Notes under the pieces: generated by a model
Seen by the model: only the letters and a program-made list of their open reading frames with translations
What the model was told of the DNA's origin: nothing
Databases searched by the model: none
Assembly (NCBI GenBank): GCA_025922715.1
Contig: JAICHH010000003.1
Coordinates: 1 to 40,959, forward strand
DNA length: 40,959 bases
Direction of reading: 5' to 3'
From: Nitrososphaeraceae archaeon
GTDB taxonomy: Archaea > Thermoproteota > Nitrososphaeria > Nitrososphaerales > Nitrososphaeraceae
Program-made: the position numbers and the translations under genes
Part shown: piece after piece, positions 24,287 through 32,954 of the stretch
Layout of the letters: every line of letters starts with the position of its first letter
Position numbering within the stretch: the first letter of the stretch is position 1

Positions 24287-25567
24287 TTGTCTGAAATAAT
24301 GCTTCTAAAATTTCCCTTTGAATTAAAAAAAGATCAGAGAGATGCGGTTGATGAATGGATAAATAAGAAAGGCAAAGGTTCTATTATATATAGTACAGGT
24401 ACAGGAAAAACGGAAATAGCTTTTGAATGTGCCAGGAAAATGGCTTCTCTAATTAGAAAACAGAATCCACTAATGGTCTTTAAAATTCTTTTTTTAGTTC
24501 CTCGAATTGTATTGATACAACAAAATATTAACAGACTAATAAAATATGGTATAAAAAAAGAAAAGATCGGGGTTTACTATGGAGAAAAGAAGGATATTAA
24601 AGAAATTACCTTTAGCACTTATCAGAGTATTATAAAAAACTTTGATCTGCTAAGACAATCAGATATGATTATACTGGATGAAATGCACATGGTTAGTGAA
24701 ACTGCCAAAAAATTAAGCAAAATTTTTGATGTGCTATATGATAATTACGATAAACTAATACTTGGTTTAACCGCGACAATTGATGAAAATGATCCAAGGT
24801 ATTCAAAGATAATGAAGTTAATTCCTCCAGTAAAAAAATATATGATAAAAGAAGCTGTTAATGATGGAAGATTAAGTGAACCCCTGGTTATACTAAAACC
24901 AGTGAAAATGAATTCAGAAGAGCAAAGAATATATGAGCAGACAACGAGCACAATTAAAGATATTTCATTAAAACTTAAAGCATCCAATCCTTTGATAGTT
25001 TCAAAGTTATTAAAAACAGGTGGACAAAGAGCCCGATTAGCTAAGTTATGGTTTGCAAGTGTTCATAAAAGAAAAAAATTGCTTAATGAAACCAACTCAA
25101 AATTAAATGAGTCTGTGAATATAGTTAAAAGTCATCCAAAAGAAAAAATCATGATATTTAGTGAAACAATAGAATCCATAAATAATATAAGTGAAATTTT
25201 AAAGAAAAATAAAATTCCCTCGCAAGTTATACATAATAAAATAAAGACAAAACAAAGGCAAGACATTTTAGATTCATGGGGGAGAAATTATTTTGTTTTG
25301 CTATCAGTACATACCTTGGAGATCGGATTTGATATACCATCTGTAAGTATTGCAATAATAGTATCAAATACGAAAAATGTGCATCAACTTGTACAGAGAA
25401 TAGGACGAGTAATAAGAAAAACAGATGAAAAAAATCAGTCTCTAATATATGTGGTATATGTAGATGATACAAAAGATAAGAACATACTTAACCTGGTTAG
25501 AACATCATTACAAAGCAATAGTATAAAAAAACCAATTAAACAAGATAAAATATCTTCTTATTTTTAA
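24287..25567 (+). CDS. Superfamily 2 DNA/RNA helicase, XPB-like
   Basis: The 426-residue protein is an SF2 helicase with both RecA-like domains. Motif I is 'IIYSTGTGKTEIAFE' (33-47), motif II is DEMH (131-134), motif III is LTAT (161-164) and motif VI is 'QRIGRVIRKT' near residue 380. The short DEMH core and the Rad25-like layout put it near XPB/ERCC3. It lacks the N-terminal damage-recognition and thumb regions of full XPB, and no nuclease domain is attached. A helical insert (about 205-275) separates the two lobes. Likely roles are DNA repair or RNA remodelling; this cannot be settled here. The TTG at 24287 is listed; the ATG at 24299 would remove four residues without touching any motif. 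Confidence 0.82.
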   Translation: MSEIMLLKFPFELKKDQRDAVDEWINKKGKGSIIYSTGTGKTEIAFECARKMASLIRKQNPLMVFKILFLVPRIVLIQQNINRLIKYGIKKEKIGVYYGEKKDIKEITFSTYQSIIKNFDLLRQSDMIILDEMHMVSETAKKLSKIFDVLYDNYDKLILGLTATIDENDPRYSKIMKLIPPVKKYMIKEAVNDGRLSEPLVILKPVKMNSEEQRIYEQTTSTIKDISLKLKASNPLIVSKLLKTGGQRARLAKLWFASVHKRKKLLNETNSKLNESVNIVKSHPKEKIMIFSETIESINNISEILKKNKIPSQVIHNKIKTKQRQDILDSWGRNYFVLLSVHTLEIGFDIPSVSIAIIVSNTKNVHQLVQRIGRVIRKTDEKNQSLIYVVYVDDTKDKNILNLVRTSLQSNSIKKPIKQDKISSYF

Positions 25568-25754
25568 TCAATAATAGACATGGATTTATCAAAGTATTTC
25601 TTCGTTTAACAATAATAAGTGTAATAGAAAGTGAATCCAAAATATAGCTAAACGTTAAAATTTAGTGGTATATTATTTTTAGTTTTTAGAACAAATAAGA
25701 TTTACATCATAGTACTAAAAATCAATTATGAACTAAATAATATCGACTAGAATT

Positions 25755-26969
25755 ATGATTTTAGCTCCACAGGAATTAGAAAATAGTGCAAGTAAATATG
25801 CCGCTGAAGCTATAAGGCTTGATTCACAAGGTTCAAGATTAAAGGCTATTCAATTTTATCAACGCGCTATTGAGGCTTTGAATAAATTAATACACATCTA
25901 TCCCGAATACAAATTAAATAAAATATACTTAGAAAGATCTAACGCATATTTAAACCGAATTAAATCGTTACAAATGTCAAATGTATTGGAAGACGAAGAA
26001 GTAAAGGGTGATGAAAATATAGTTGGGAATGATACTGACAATTATGATAGAAAAATAGGAAGTGAGATGAGGAAGCCAAGGGAATCACTTGGTGAAGAGT
26101 TTGATAGTTTAATTATGAAAGAAAAACCTAATATTTCTTGGGATGAAGTAATTGGTCTTGACGATGCTAAAAGAGCAATAAAGGAATCTATAGTTTATCC
26201 TACAAAGAGATCTGATTTATTCCCGTTGGGATGGCCAAGAGGAATACTGCTATATGGACCTCCAGGATGTGGAAAAACATTACTTGCAGCCGCCGCAGCT
26301 GCTGAAATTGATGGTTATTTTATAAATGTTGACGCAGCTGCAATGATGAGTAAATGGCTTGGTGAAGCTGAGAAAAATGTTTCAAAACTTTTTAAAATGG
26401 CTAATAAGTTATACGAAAGTGAAAATATTCCTATATTGCTTTTTATTGACGAAATAGATTCTTTAATAGGAAATAGGAATGGCGAAGTAGGAGGGGAAAT
26501 ACGTGTTAAAAACCAATTTTTAACTGAGATGGATGGAATAAACAATAAATCAAAGAAGTCAAAATTATATGTTATTGGCGCGACAAATAAACCCTGGAGC
26601 TTGGAAGCAGGATTTCTTAGAAGATTTCAGAAGAGAATTTACGTTACTTTACCTGACAACGATTCAAGAAACTATTTATTTAAACAATATACTATGCCTT
26701 TAAAAAAAGATAAAACATTCAAAATAGAAGAGTTATCTAAACTTGTTCAGGGGTACAGTGCTAGTGATATTAAAGACATTTGTCAAGCAGCACAATTAAG
26801 GGTTGTTAATGAATTATTTGAAAGTGGAAAGGCAATGGAAGCACAGTCTAATCCGCGTTCTATATCTATGAATGATTTTAAAGAAATTATAAAAATAAGA
26901 AAACCCAGTGTCAGCATAGACATGATTAGAGCTTATATGAGATGGAGTGAACAATTCAAAGCATTATAA
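25755..26969 (+). CDS. cdvC: CdvC/Vps4-like AAA ATPase
   Basis: CdvC is the ATPase that disassembles ESCRT-III-like CdvB filaments during archaeal cell division. The 404-residue protein starts with a MIT domain (about 5-75), which binds tails of CdvB. An acidic linker (about 78-125) follows, then a single AAA domain: 'NISWDEVIGLDDAKRAIKES', Walker A 'GPPGCGKT' at 168-175, pore-region 'MMSKWLGEAEKNVSKLF', Walker B 'LLFIDEID' at 228-235 and the double arginine of 'AGFLRRF' (289-290) as arginine fingers. The C-terminal helix ends 'RAYMRWSEQFKAL', typical of Vps4. Domain order and length match thaumarchaeal CdvC. cdvA and cdvB are not in the window, as is common where cdvC is unlinked. It converges with ppa, 13 bp apart. 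Confidence 0.95.
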   Translation: MILAPQELENSASKYAAEAIRLDSQGSRLKAIQFYQRAIEALNKLIHIYPEYKLNKIYLERSNAYLNRIKSLQMSNVLEDEEVKGDENIVGNDTDNYDRKIGSEMRKPRESLGEEFDSLIMKEKPNISWDEVIGLDDAKRAIKESIVYPTKRSDLFPLGWPRGILLYGPPGCGKTLLAAAAAAEIDGYFINVDAAAMMSKWLGEAEKNVSKLFKMANKLYESENIPILLFIDEIDSLIGNRNGEVGGEIRVKNQFLTEMDGINNKSKKSKLYVIGATNKPWSLEAGFLRRFQKRIYVTLPDNDSRNYLFKQYTMPLKKDKTFKIEELSKLVQGYSASDIKDICQAAQLRVVNELFESGKAMEAQSNPRSISMNDFKEIIKIRKPSVSIDMIRAYMRWSEQFKAL

Positions 26970-26982
26970 TTAAAGTAAAAAG

Positions 26983-27513
26983 TTAAGTTTCCAAATATTT
27001 CTTACTAGCTTCAGTTATTTTTGTTTCTGCCATTTCTTTATTCCCCCATCCTGTAATACTTACATATTTTCCGCCTTCTAATTCCTTATAATGGGCAAAA
27101 AAATGTTCAATTTGTTTTTTTAAACTATTTGGTATATCATGAACATCCTTTATAAAAGAAAAAGTAGGGTCTATTTTATTAATAGGTGTTGCAATAATTT
27201 TAGAATCTTGTCCTTCTTCATCTTCAGTTAATAATACACCGACAGGAATTGCTTTGAGTATAGAAAGTGGAACTAATGCAAATTCACCAATAACCAAGAC
27301 ATCAACAGGATCGCCATCGTCTTCAATGGTAGAAGGTACAAATCCATAATTACATGGATAGAACATTGCAGTAAACAATTTTCTATCTACAAATAACAAA
27401 CCACTGTCTTTGTCAATCTCATATTTGATGTTACTTCCCTTGGGTATTTCGATAACAACATTGATTTGATTGGGAATACCACTAGGAATTTTTCCTATAA
27501 AGCTAGAGTTCAC
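26983..27513 (-). CDS. ppa: Inorganic pyrophosphatase, family I
   Basis: This soluble enzyme hydrolyses pyrophosphate to phosphate and pulls biosynthetic reactions forward. The 176-residue protein has 'IEIPKGSNIKYEIDKDSG' near residue 22, 'YPCNYGFVPSTIEDDGDPVD' with the metal-binding acidic cluster at about 53-72 and 'FFAHYKELEGGKYVSITGWG' near the C-terminus. All of these are expected for a family I enzyme, and the length is standard. It sits 85 bp downstream of the SSB gene on the same strand and converges with cdvC. Confidence 0.95.
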   Translation of the reverse strand: MNSSFIGKIPSGIPNQINVVIEIPKGSNIKYEIDKDSGLLFVDRKLFTAMFYPCNYGFVPSTIEDDGDPVDVLVIGEFALVPLSILKAIPVGVLLTEDEEGQDSKIIATPINKIDPTFSFIKDVHDIPNSLKKQIEHFFAHYKELEGGKYVSITGWGNKEMAETKITEASKKYLET

Positions 27514-27598
27514 ATCAAGAATATTTAAAATCCCATTTATAACTCAACAGATCAGCAAATAAAATCAAAAGATTTTATGAATGAATTTAGTAGATTGG

Positions 27599-27901
27599 TC
27601 ATATTTTTTGTAATTTCCCATATTTACCTATATTTAGATTATTTTCTCCTCTATATGCATGTGTATATCCATTCTCAATAACTACCATATCTCCTTCTTC
27701 GATCATATTAATTTGGTCATCCCATAGAGACAACTTGATTACTCCAGTTTCATCTGAAACCTGAGCATCGGCGACTTTAGCTTGTCCTCCTGTTCTTAAG
27801 TTTACAGATCGCGGTTCAGAAATACTATCTATTCTAACTTTTACATTTACTCCTCTCATTCCAGGTCTCAATTCATTAATCTTTTTTTCACTCGTACTCA
27901 T
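27599..27901 (-). CDS. Single-stranded DNA-binding protein with OB fold
   Basis: This 100-residue protein is a single OB fold of the crenarchaeal/thaumarchaeal SSB type, related to one RPA70 domain. The family pattern is visible as 'INELRPGMRGVNVKVRIDSI', 'RTGGQAKVADAQVSDETG', 'VIKLSLWDDQINMIEEGDMV' and 'GYTHAYRGENNLNIGKYGKL'. It probably protects ssDNA in replication and repair. Unlike Sulfolobus SSB it has no long flexible tail for protein contacts, which points to the minimal thaumarchaeal form. It may be co-transcribed with ppa downstream, though an 85-bp gap with a TATA-like element separates them. Confidence 0.88.
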   Translation of the reverse strand: MSTSEKKINELRPGMRGVNVKVRIDSISEPRSVNLRTGGQAKVADAQVSDETGVIKLSLWDDQINMIEEGDMVVIENGYTHAYRGENNLNIGKYGKLQKI

Positions 27902-28325
27902 TACTAATTAATAAAATAAAGAAGAACAATAAAAATGATAATATTTTTAAATTAATATATATTTAACTCATAACGACTATAGAATTTTTAGCAACTCATT
28001 AATAAAAATATAAAAAAAATAACTCTCAAGAATCTAACAATTACAATAATTGATAAAGAAAAATGCAAATAGAAATAAGAACAATAGCACCCATTAGTCA
28101 AGCATTAAAATATCTATTGAATTTTTGGTTTTTAAGACCCTAACAATTTGAATCTGTTTATTTTATACAATGACTGTTAAGGTGAAATCTTTTTTATTCT
28201 AGCCGTAATTGTATATGCAATACCAGATTAATATTAGGTAGAAAGTATAGAATTATAGTTAAACAAACTAATTCTGATAGAAAAGCAATAAAAACTTATT
28301 CAGCGATTAACACATTCGAATAGCA
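27902..28325. other. Non-coding stretch between the SSB and zinc-ribbon genes
   Basis: About 420 AT-rich bases contain no supported gene. A 26-codon ORF beginning near 28064 and a 45-codon frame ending near 28323 have no family resemblance and no clear start. The part next to 27901 should hold the SSB promoter. No RNA structure is evident. Confidence 0.35.
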
Positions 28326-28499
28326 TCACCTATTGTTTTTATAGTCACTCATTATATCACTATATCGAGGGTCTTTATATGCAATATATTTAACATATTC
28401 ACCATACGTAAGATCCAATGAGCAATAACTGCATTTTACAAATGAAAAATCATCTTCAAGATGGGCAGTGTTTTTACAATCAGGACAAATTATTTTCAT
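28326..28499 (-). CDS. 57-aa zinc-ribbon protein
   Basis: A short ORF missed by length cutoffs codes for 57 residues. The N-terminal half is a zinc ribbon: Cys5 and Cys8 in 'MKIICPDCKN', Cys23 and Cys26 in 'VKCSYCSLDL'. The C-terminal half ('EYVKYIAYKDPRYSDIMSDY') looks helical. The function is unknown. It lies about 80 bp downstream of rpoP on the same strand and may share its transcript, hinting at a transcription or translation role. The ATG at 28499 directly precedes the ribbon, and no upstream in-frame start is closer to a promoter. Confidence 0.75.
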   Translation of the reverse strand: MKIICPDCKNTAHLEDDFSFVKCSYCSLDLTYGEYVKYIAYKDPRYSDIMSDYKNNR

Positions 28500-28576
28500 A
28501 CTATATGATAGTGCTTAAGCTATAAATACTTGGTTTTTATAATTCTGACACAAAGATAGCTATAGCAAATATAATA

Positions 28577-28741
28577 TTAAATTGCTTTAATCTGTTTTAC
28601 AACAGGCTGTCTTGCTTTTCTAAAAACTCGGAACCCACAAATACATTTTATCTCAGGCAATGCCGACAATTCTTCTATTGTTACACTAGTTCCACATCTC
28701 ATACACTCATAGGAGACACTACCTAGACCTTCATATTCCAT
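28577..28741 (-). CDS. rpoP: DNA-directed RNA polymerase subunit P (Rpb12)
   Basis: This is the small zinc-binding subunit that stabilises the Rpo3/Rpo10/Rpo11 assembly platform of archaeal RNA polymerase. The 54-residue ORF reads 'SYECMRCGTSVTIEEL' with Cys13 and Cys16, then 'PEIKCICGFRVFRKARQPVV' with Cys33 and Cys35, and ends in the basic tail 'VVKQIKAI'. The layout matches archaeal RpoP, although the second pair is C-x-C rather than the common C-x2-C. The gene was found by reading the sequence, since it is below usual length cutoffs. It is divergent from the DsbA-like gene. Confidence 0.88.
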   Translation of the reverse strand: MEYEGLGSVSYECMRCGTSVTIEELSALPEIKCICGFRVFRKARQPVVKQIKAI

Positions 28742-28789
28742 GATGTTGATGTTTTAAAGATTAATTTAATTGTACTGAAAAATTGAAAA

Positions 28790-29533
28790 ATGAAGTTCCA
28801 AATGATTAATAAGTTTGTTAATCACAATATCAGACAAATGAAGAAAAAAATTGTAATTGCAGCTGTTTCGTTAATGGCGATTATGTTTGTAGGTACTATA
28901 GCTGGTTTTTTAAATTTTGCTCCCAAGAGTAATAATATTAATCAAGATCCTCTCGATCGAGAAATGTTTTTAGATAAATTATTAAGTCCCTCTATGGTTA
29001 ATGTCTCAGCACTAGGAAATGAACAATCAAAAATAACAATAGTTGAGTTTGCTGATTATCAGTGTCCGTTCTGTGCCCAGTTTCATAAGGAAACTAGAGA
29101 TTCTATAATAGAGAATTTCATAGACACTGGGAAGGCTAAGTTTCTATATAAGGATCTTGTTGTAAATGATGGCAGTGATAAAGCTTCAACTCTTGCTGCA
29201 GCAGCATCCTATTGTGCAGCAGAACAAGGAATGTATTGGGAGTATCATGATGAGTTATTTACAAATTCAAACGGTGAAAATACAGGATGGGTAACAAAAG
29301 ACACTGTAAAGCAATTTGCAAATAACATTAGAGTTCCTGATCTTATGAAATTTTCCGACTGTGTGGATACAGGTAAATATAATGAAGTAGTCAGTGAAAA
29401 TGATTCATTCGCTAGGAACATTGGATTACAGAGTACACCATCATTTATCTTTTATAACGGTACAACACCTGTAGCAATTCAGGGAGCACAACCATATGAA
29501 GCATTTGAGCAGATAATTACTGCAATAAGCTAG
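28790..29533 (+). CDS. Membrane-anchored DsbA-like thiol oxidoreductase
   Basis: The 247-residue protein has an N-terminal membrane anchor or signal (about 19-43, after a Lys-rich start) and an extracytoplasmic thioredoxin-fold DsbA-type domain. The active site is Cys92-Pro-Phe-Cys95 in 'IVEFADYQCPFCAQFH'. A helical insert with 'AAAASYCAAEQGMYWEYHDE' follows, and the cis-proline loop is 'GLQSTPSFIFYNG'. It likely forms or isomerises disulfides in secreted proteins; the redox partner is not in the window. Two more cysteines in the insert (in 'SYCAAE' and 'SDCVDT') could form a structural disulfide. The ATG at 28790 is used, but a start at Met17 ('MKKKIVIAAV') would give a more typical signal sequence. 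Several DsbA-like copies are usual in this lineage. Confidence 0.88.
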   Translation: MKFQMINKFVNHNIRQMKKKIVIAAVSLMAIMFVGTIAGFLNFAPKSNNINQDPLDREMFLDKLLSPSMVNVSALGNEQSKITIVEFADYQCPFCAQFHKETRDSIIENFIDTGKAKFLYKDLVVNDGSDKASTLAAAASYCAAEQGMYWEYHDELFTNSNGENTGWVTKDTVKQFANNIRVPDLMKFSDCVDTGKYNEVVSENDSFARNIGLQSTPSFIFYNGTTPVAIQGAQPYEAFEQIITAIS

Positions 29534-29615
29534 TATATCGTACTTTTATTCGGTTTGTATCAGCCATCATTGATGACCTTTTAATCTACAATTCTGAAAA
29601 CTATTCATTTCATCT

Positions 29616-30428
29616 TTATTTGAAAATAGAAGTTTTTAGTAGAAAGGTGATAATAAAACCAGTTGCAGACAACAATACTATTATGCCACTTGGTGCTAGA
29701 TTGTAATAATAAGAAAGAACAATTCCAGCAAATACTGAGAAAGTAGATAAAGATAATGAAATTAAAAGTGTTTTTTTAAAACCTCGATTAAACAATAGAG
29801 CAGTTATATTTGGAATAACTATTAAGGATGAAATTAATAGTATTCCAACCAATTTCATAGAAACAATTATTGTTATAGCTACCAAGATAGTAAATAAATA
29901 GTCAAGTTTCTCTACTTCAATCCCACTAATTTTTGCTTGTTCTTCATCAAAAGCAATATATAGAAATTTTTTATAATAAACTATAATTATAGACACAACA
30001 ATTATTGCGACAATTATTATAGGATATATATCTTGTAAACTCACTAATAGAATACTTCCAAACAGAAAACTAAACACATCTACAGAGAAACCATCAGATA
30101 AACTAACTAAGGTAACGCCTACTCCCAAACCCAAAGAAAGCATTAGTGCTATCATGGAATCTGAAGGAAGTTTTATAGATTGTCTCATTTTTGCTATAGC
30201 CAAGGCAGTGACTATTGAAAATCCCATTGCAGTCCAAATTGGATAGATATTTAAAAAAGTACCAATTGCAATTCCTCCAAATGCCATATGAGAGATAGCA
30301 TCTCCAAATAATGATTGTCTTTTTAGAACAAGAAATAATCCAATAATAGAACATGTTATGGCAATAATTAAACCTGAAAATAATGCGCGCTGAACGAATC
30401 CATAGGAAAAAATATCTGCCTCAAACAT
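29616..30428 (-). CDS. Metal ABC transporter permease (ZnuB/MntB type)
   Basis: This integral membrane protein of about 270 residues belongs to the ABC-3 family that imports zinc, manganese or iron. Diagnostic features are the start 'MFEADIFSYGFVQRALFSGL', the coupling region 'LKRQSLFGDAISHMAFGGIA' and 'SGIEVEKLDYLFTILVAITI' late in the protein. About eight or nine hydrophobic helices can be seen. The open frame extends to 30590, but the ATG at 30428 is chosen: the extra 54 residues lie over the ATPase gene's coding region and look non-native, and the conserved sequence starts at this Met. The gene follows the ATPase by 25 bp. No metal-binding receptor is present nearby. Confidence 0.9.
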   Translation of the reverse strand: MFEADIFSYGFVQRALFSGLIIAITCSIIGLFLVLKRQSLFGDAISHMAFGGIAIGTFLNIYPIWTAMGFSIVTALAIAKMRQSIKLPSDSMIALMLSLGLGVGVTLVSLSDGFSVDVFSFLFGSILLVSLQDIYPIIIVAIIVVSIIIVYYKKFLYIAFDEEQAKISGIEVEKLDYLFTILVAITIIVSMKLVGILLISSLIVIPNITALLFNRGFKKTLLISLSLSTFSVFAGIVLSYYYNLAPSGIIVLLSATGFIITFLLKTSIFK

Positions 30429-30453
30429 ATACAAATCATTATAATATATTTTT

Positions 30454-31180
30454 TTACATATCGTGTGCGTGCATATGAATTTGCATTGTTGACTCAGAAT
30501 AATTCTTGATATGATCTTCACTAGAGAAAAATTCGCCTTTATCCCCATGAAAGAACATTCTTTTATTGATACATGATACTTTGTTGGCATATTTATTTAC
30601 TGCATCCATATCATGTGATGTCCATATTATAGTAATCTTATTTTTTTCATTAAGTTCCTTTAGAAGTAAATAAAAATCATTTTGACTTTTTTGATCCAAT
30701 TCGTTAGTGGGCTCATCAAGCATAAGGATGATTGGATTATTTACCAATGCTTTTGCTATTAAAACACGTTGTTGTTGACCTCCAGAAAGCTGACCGATTG
30801 TTTTGTTTTTCATTTTATATAATCCAACTTGTTTTAAAATTTCAAAAACTATGTTCTTAGAAGTCTTTCTAGTAAGAGATAAGGATACGAGTTCTTGTAC
30901 TGTTAGTGGAAACTTTTGATCAATAGATTTTTTTTGTGGAATATAACCTATTGTTTTGAATATTTTTTTATTTTTTTTTTATATCTTGATTTAGAATAGT
31001 TATTCTTCCAGAATATGAATTTAGTAAACCCAACATACAGTGAAATAAAGTAGTCTTACCTGCACCATTGGGTCCTATAATACCTAAAAAATCACCTTCT
31101 TCTATATCAAAGGAGACATTTTCTAAAACTGATTCTGAATTATAGGAGTATGAAACAGATTGAACAGAGATTAATGGCAT
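30454..31180 (-). pseudogene. Metal ABC transporter ATP-binding protein, frame broken in an A10 run
   Basis: The two halves encode a ZnuC/MntA-type ATPase. The first (31180-30968) has Walker A 'IGPNGAGKTTLFHCMLGLL'. The second has the signature '[18 protein letters not shown]', Walker B 'IILMLDEPT' and the H-loop 'WTSHD', and ends in a histidine-rich tail 'IHMHAHDM' that may bind metal. Between them the coding strand has ten consecutive A residues (30971-30980), after which the frame stops at TAA. Removing one A restores an unbroken frame through '[20 protein letters not shown]' into the second half and gives a normal protein of 241 residues. So the break is one base in a homopolymer: sequencing error, real mutation, or a slippage site. 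The permease 25 bp downstream is intact. Confidence 0.88.
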
Positions 31181-31481
31181 TTTGTACTATCCCCATAATA
31201 TAAAATTCTACCATAGTTATAATAAACTTTATATTTCATATTTTGTATTGCTTGCAATAGTATTTCTTATTATATAATAATTATTATTAATTATATATGT
31301 TTTATTATTAAGTAATATTGCAATTCTTAACTAAATTTAATAATAAGCTCAATGGCATTTTAATATAACCTTTTCTGATAAAAATATAAAAAATAATCTA
31401 CTAATAGATTTAATATCTATTATTATCTTTTGTAATACATAATGATGCTGATATCTACTGAATTGAAAGAATGATAGAATT
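31181..31481. other. Divergent promoter region of the metal transporter and glycosyltransferase
   Basis: About 300 very AT-rich bases separate two divergently transcribed genes. Several TATA-like stretches are present on both strands, for example around 31265-31300, but no operator palindrome could be singled out. A regulator of the metal transporter would be expected to bind near its start at 31180. Confidence 0.35.
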
Positions 31482-32855
31482 ATGATCATACAGAAGGAAT
31501 CGTCAACAACCCATGAGATGAATAAAAATAGATGGATTATCCGATATTTTATGTTATCATTAATAGGGATTATATTACTTATCAAAATTTATTTTATGTT
31601 ATTTATAGTTGACTTTACAATAGGATTTTATAGCTTTCTTACCTCCCTTACTCTTTGTAGTATTTTTTTGTTTTCTTACTTAAAATTTAAAGATCCTTTA
31701 GTGAATATAAAAAAGAAATTCAATGACACAGAACCCTTAATATCTATAATTATTCCAGTTAAAAATGAGGAAGAGAATATAGAAAATTGTATTAAATCGT
31801 GTATAAATTCATCTTATAAAAATAAGGAGATCATTGTTGTTAATGATGGAAGTACTGATAAGACACCAAGAATTTTAGAAAGATTAATGAAAGAAAATCC
31901 AAATGCACTAAGAGTATTACATCTTCCTATAAATCTAGGAAAAAAACATGCTATTGAAAAAGCTATCGAAATTGCTAATGGAAAATTTTATGTATTTATG
32001 GATAGTGATTGTAATATGTTTGATGATGCTGTAGAAAATCTTGTAAAGATATTTCTTTCTGACAATGAAATTGGAGCCATTACCGGACATGGAAATGTAC
32101 GTAATGCCGACACAGGAAATTTGTTAGAGAAAATTCAAGACGTTTGGTTTGATGGACAGTATAGAATTATTAAAGGAATGGAAGGTTCGTTTTCCTCCTT
32201 AACTTGTTGTTCTGGATCTCTTTCTGCCTTCAGAAGAGAAGCTATTATAAATCATATCCATGAATGGGCAAATGATAGATTTTTGGGTATGGAATTTAAA
32301 TTTGCAACGGATAGAAGATTAACTGCATTTATTCTTGCAGAAAAAATAAAACTTAGTAGTGAGAAACTCATAAAGAACAAACAAATAAAAGAAAACGGAA
32401 GAAAAATAAAATCTCAACAATGGAAATTGAAATATAGCCCAAGTGTGAAGGTAGAAATTGGAGTCCCCAAAACATTAAGAAGTTTAATTAAACAACAAAT
32501 ACGATGGAGGAAAAGCTTCATAAGAAGTATTTTTGCAACAGGATCGATTTATTGGCAAAGACCTTTACCTGTTGCAATTATTTATTATTTAACAATTGCT
32601 TTAAGATTATTTAGACCGTATATTATAATAAAATCTCTCATAATATTACCATTAACTGGTGATATCTTAAGTGGTATTTTTTATCTAGGGGGAGCTATGT
32701 TTTCAGGGTTGATGTATGGCATTGATGTAAGACTGAGGAAGCCAGGTTATCCTAGGTGGTTTTACAGGCCATTAATGAATGTTATTTCAACATTTATTTT
32801 TACATGGTTAATCATATATGCCGCTATAACAATAAAAAATAAAACATGGAGATAA
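31482..32855 (+). CDS. Membrane glycosyltransferase, family GT2
   Basis: This 457-residue processive-type glycosyltransferase resembles hyaluronan/cellulose synthase-like enzymes. Two transmembrane helices occupy about 24-66. The GT-A domain follows with 'ISIIIPVKNEEENIENCIKS', 'EIIVVNDGSTDKTPRIL' and the metal-binding 'YVFMDSDCN', then an acceptor region and the 'QQIRWRKSF' motif (Q-x-x-R-W). Further helices after about 360 complete a membrane channel-like arrangement. It probably polymerises or transfers sugars at the cytoplasmic face for the cell surface. It sits beside ATP-grasp and PHP genes, but the ATP-grasp gene is convergent, so no operon can be claimed. The ATG at 31482 is used; a later Met at residue 13 is possible. 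Confidence 0.88.
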   Translation: MIIQKESSTTHEMNKNRWIIRYFMLSLIGIILLIKIYFMLFIVDFTIGFYSFLTSLTLCSIFLFSYLKFKDPLVNIKKKFNDTEPLISIIIPVKNEEENIENCIKSCINSSYKNKEIIVVNDGSTDKTPRILERLMKENPNALRVLHLPINLGKKHAIEKAIEIANGKFYVFMDSDCNMFDDAVENLVKIFLSDNEIGAITGHGNVRNADTGNLLEKIQDVWFDGQYRIIKGMEGSFSSLTCCSGSLSAFRREAIINHIHEWANDRFLGMEFKFATDRRLTAFILAEKIKLSSEKLIKNKQIKENGRKIKSQQWKLKYSPSVKVEIGVPKTLRSLIKQQIRWRKSFIRSIFATGSIYWQRPLPVAIIYYLTIALRLFRPYIIIKSLIILPLTGDILSGIFYLGGAMFSGLMYGIDVRLRKPGYPRWFYRPLMNVISTFIFTWLIIYAAITIKNKTWR

Positions 32856-32954
32856 TATAATTTTAGATAATCTAAATAAATAATTTAAAATAGATTAGTC
32901 CTTGAGAAATTCAATAGTCTTTCATATACTTATTAGAAAACATTCATTTAGTAT

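Noticed and set aside
28064-28325. Short open frames in the gap after the SSB gene
   Set aside because: One has 26 codons and the other no credible start codon; neither shows a motif or ribosome site.
30429-30590. N-terminal extension of the metal permease up to 30590
   Set aside because: The extra residues overlap the end of the ATPase gene in another frame and precede the conserved start of the family, so the ATG at 30428 is preferred.
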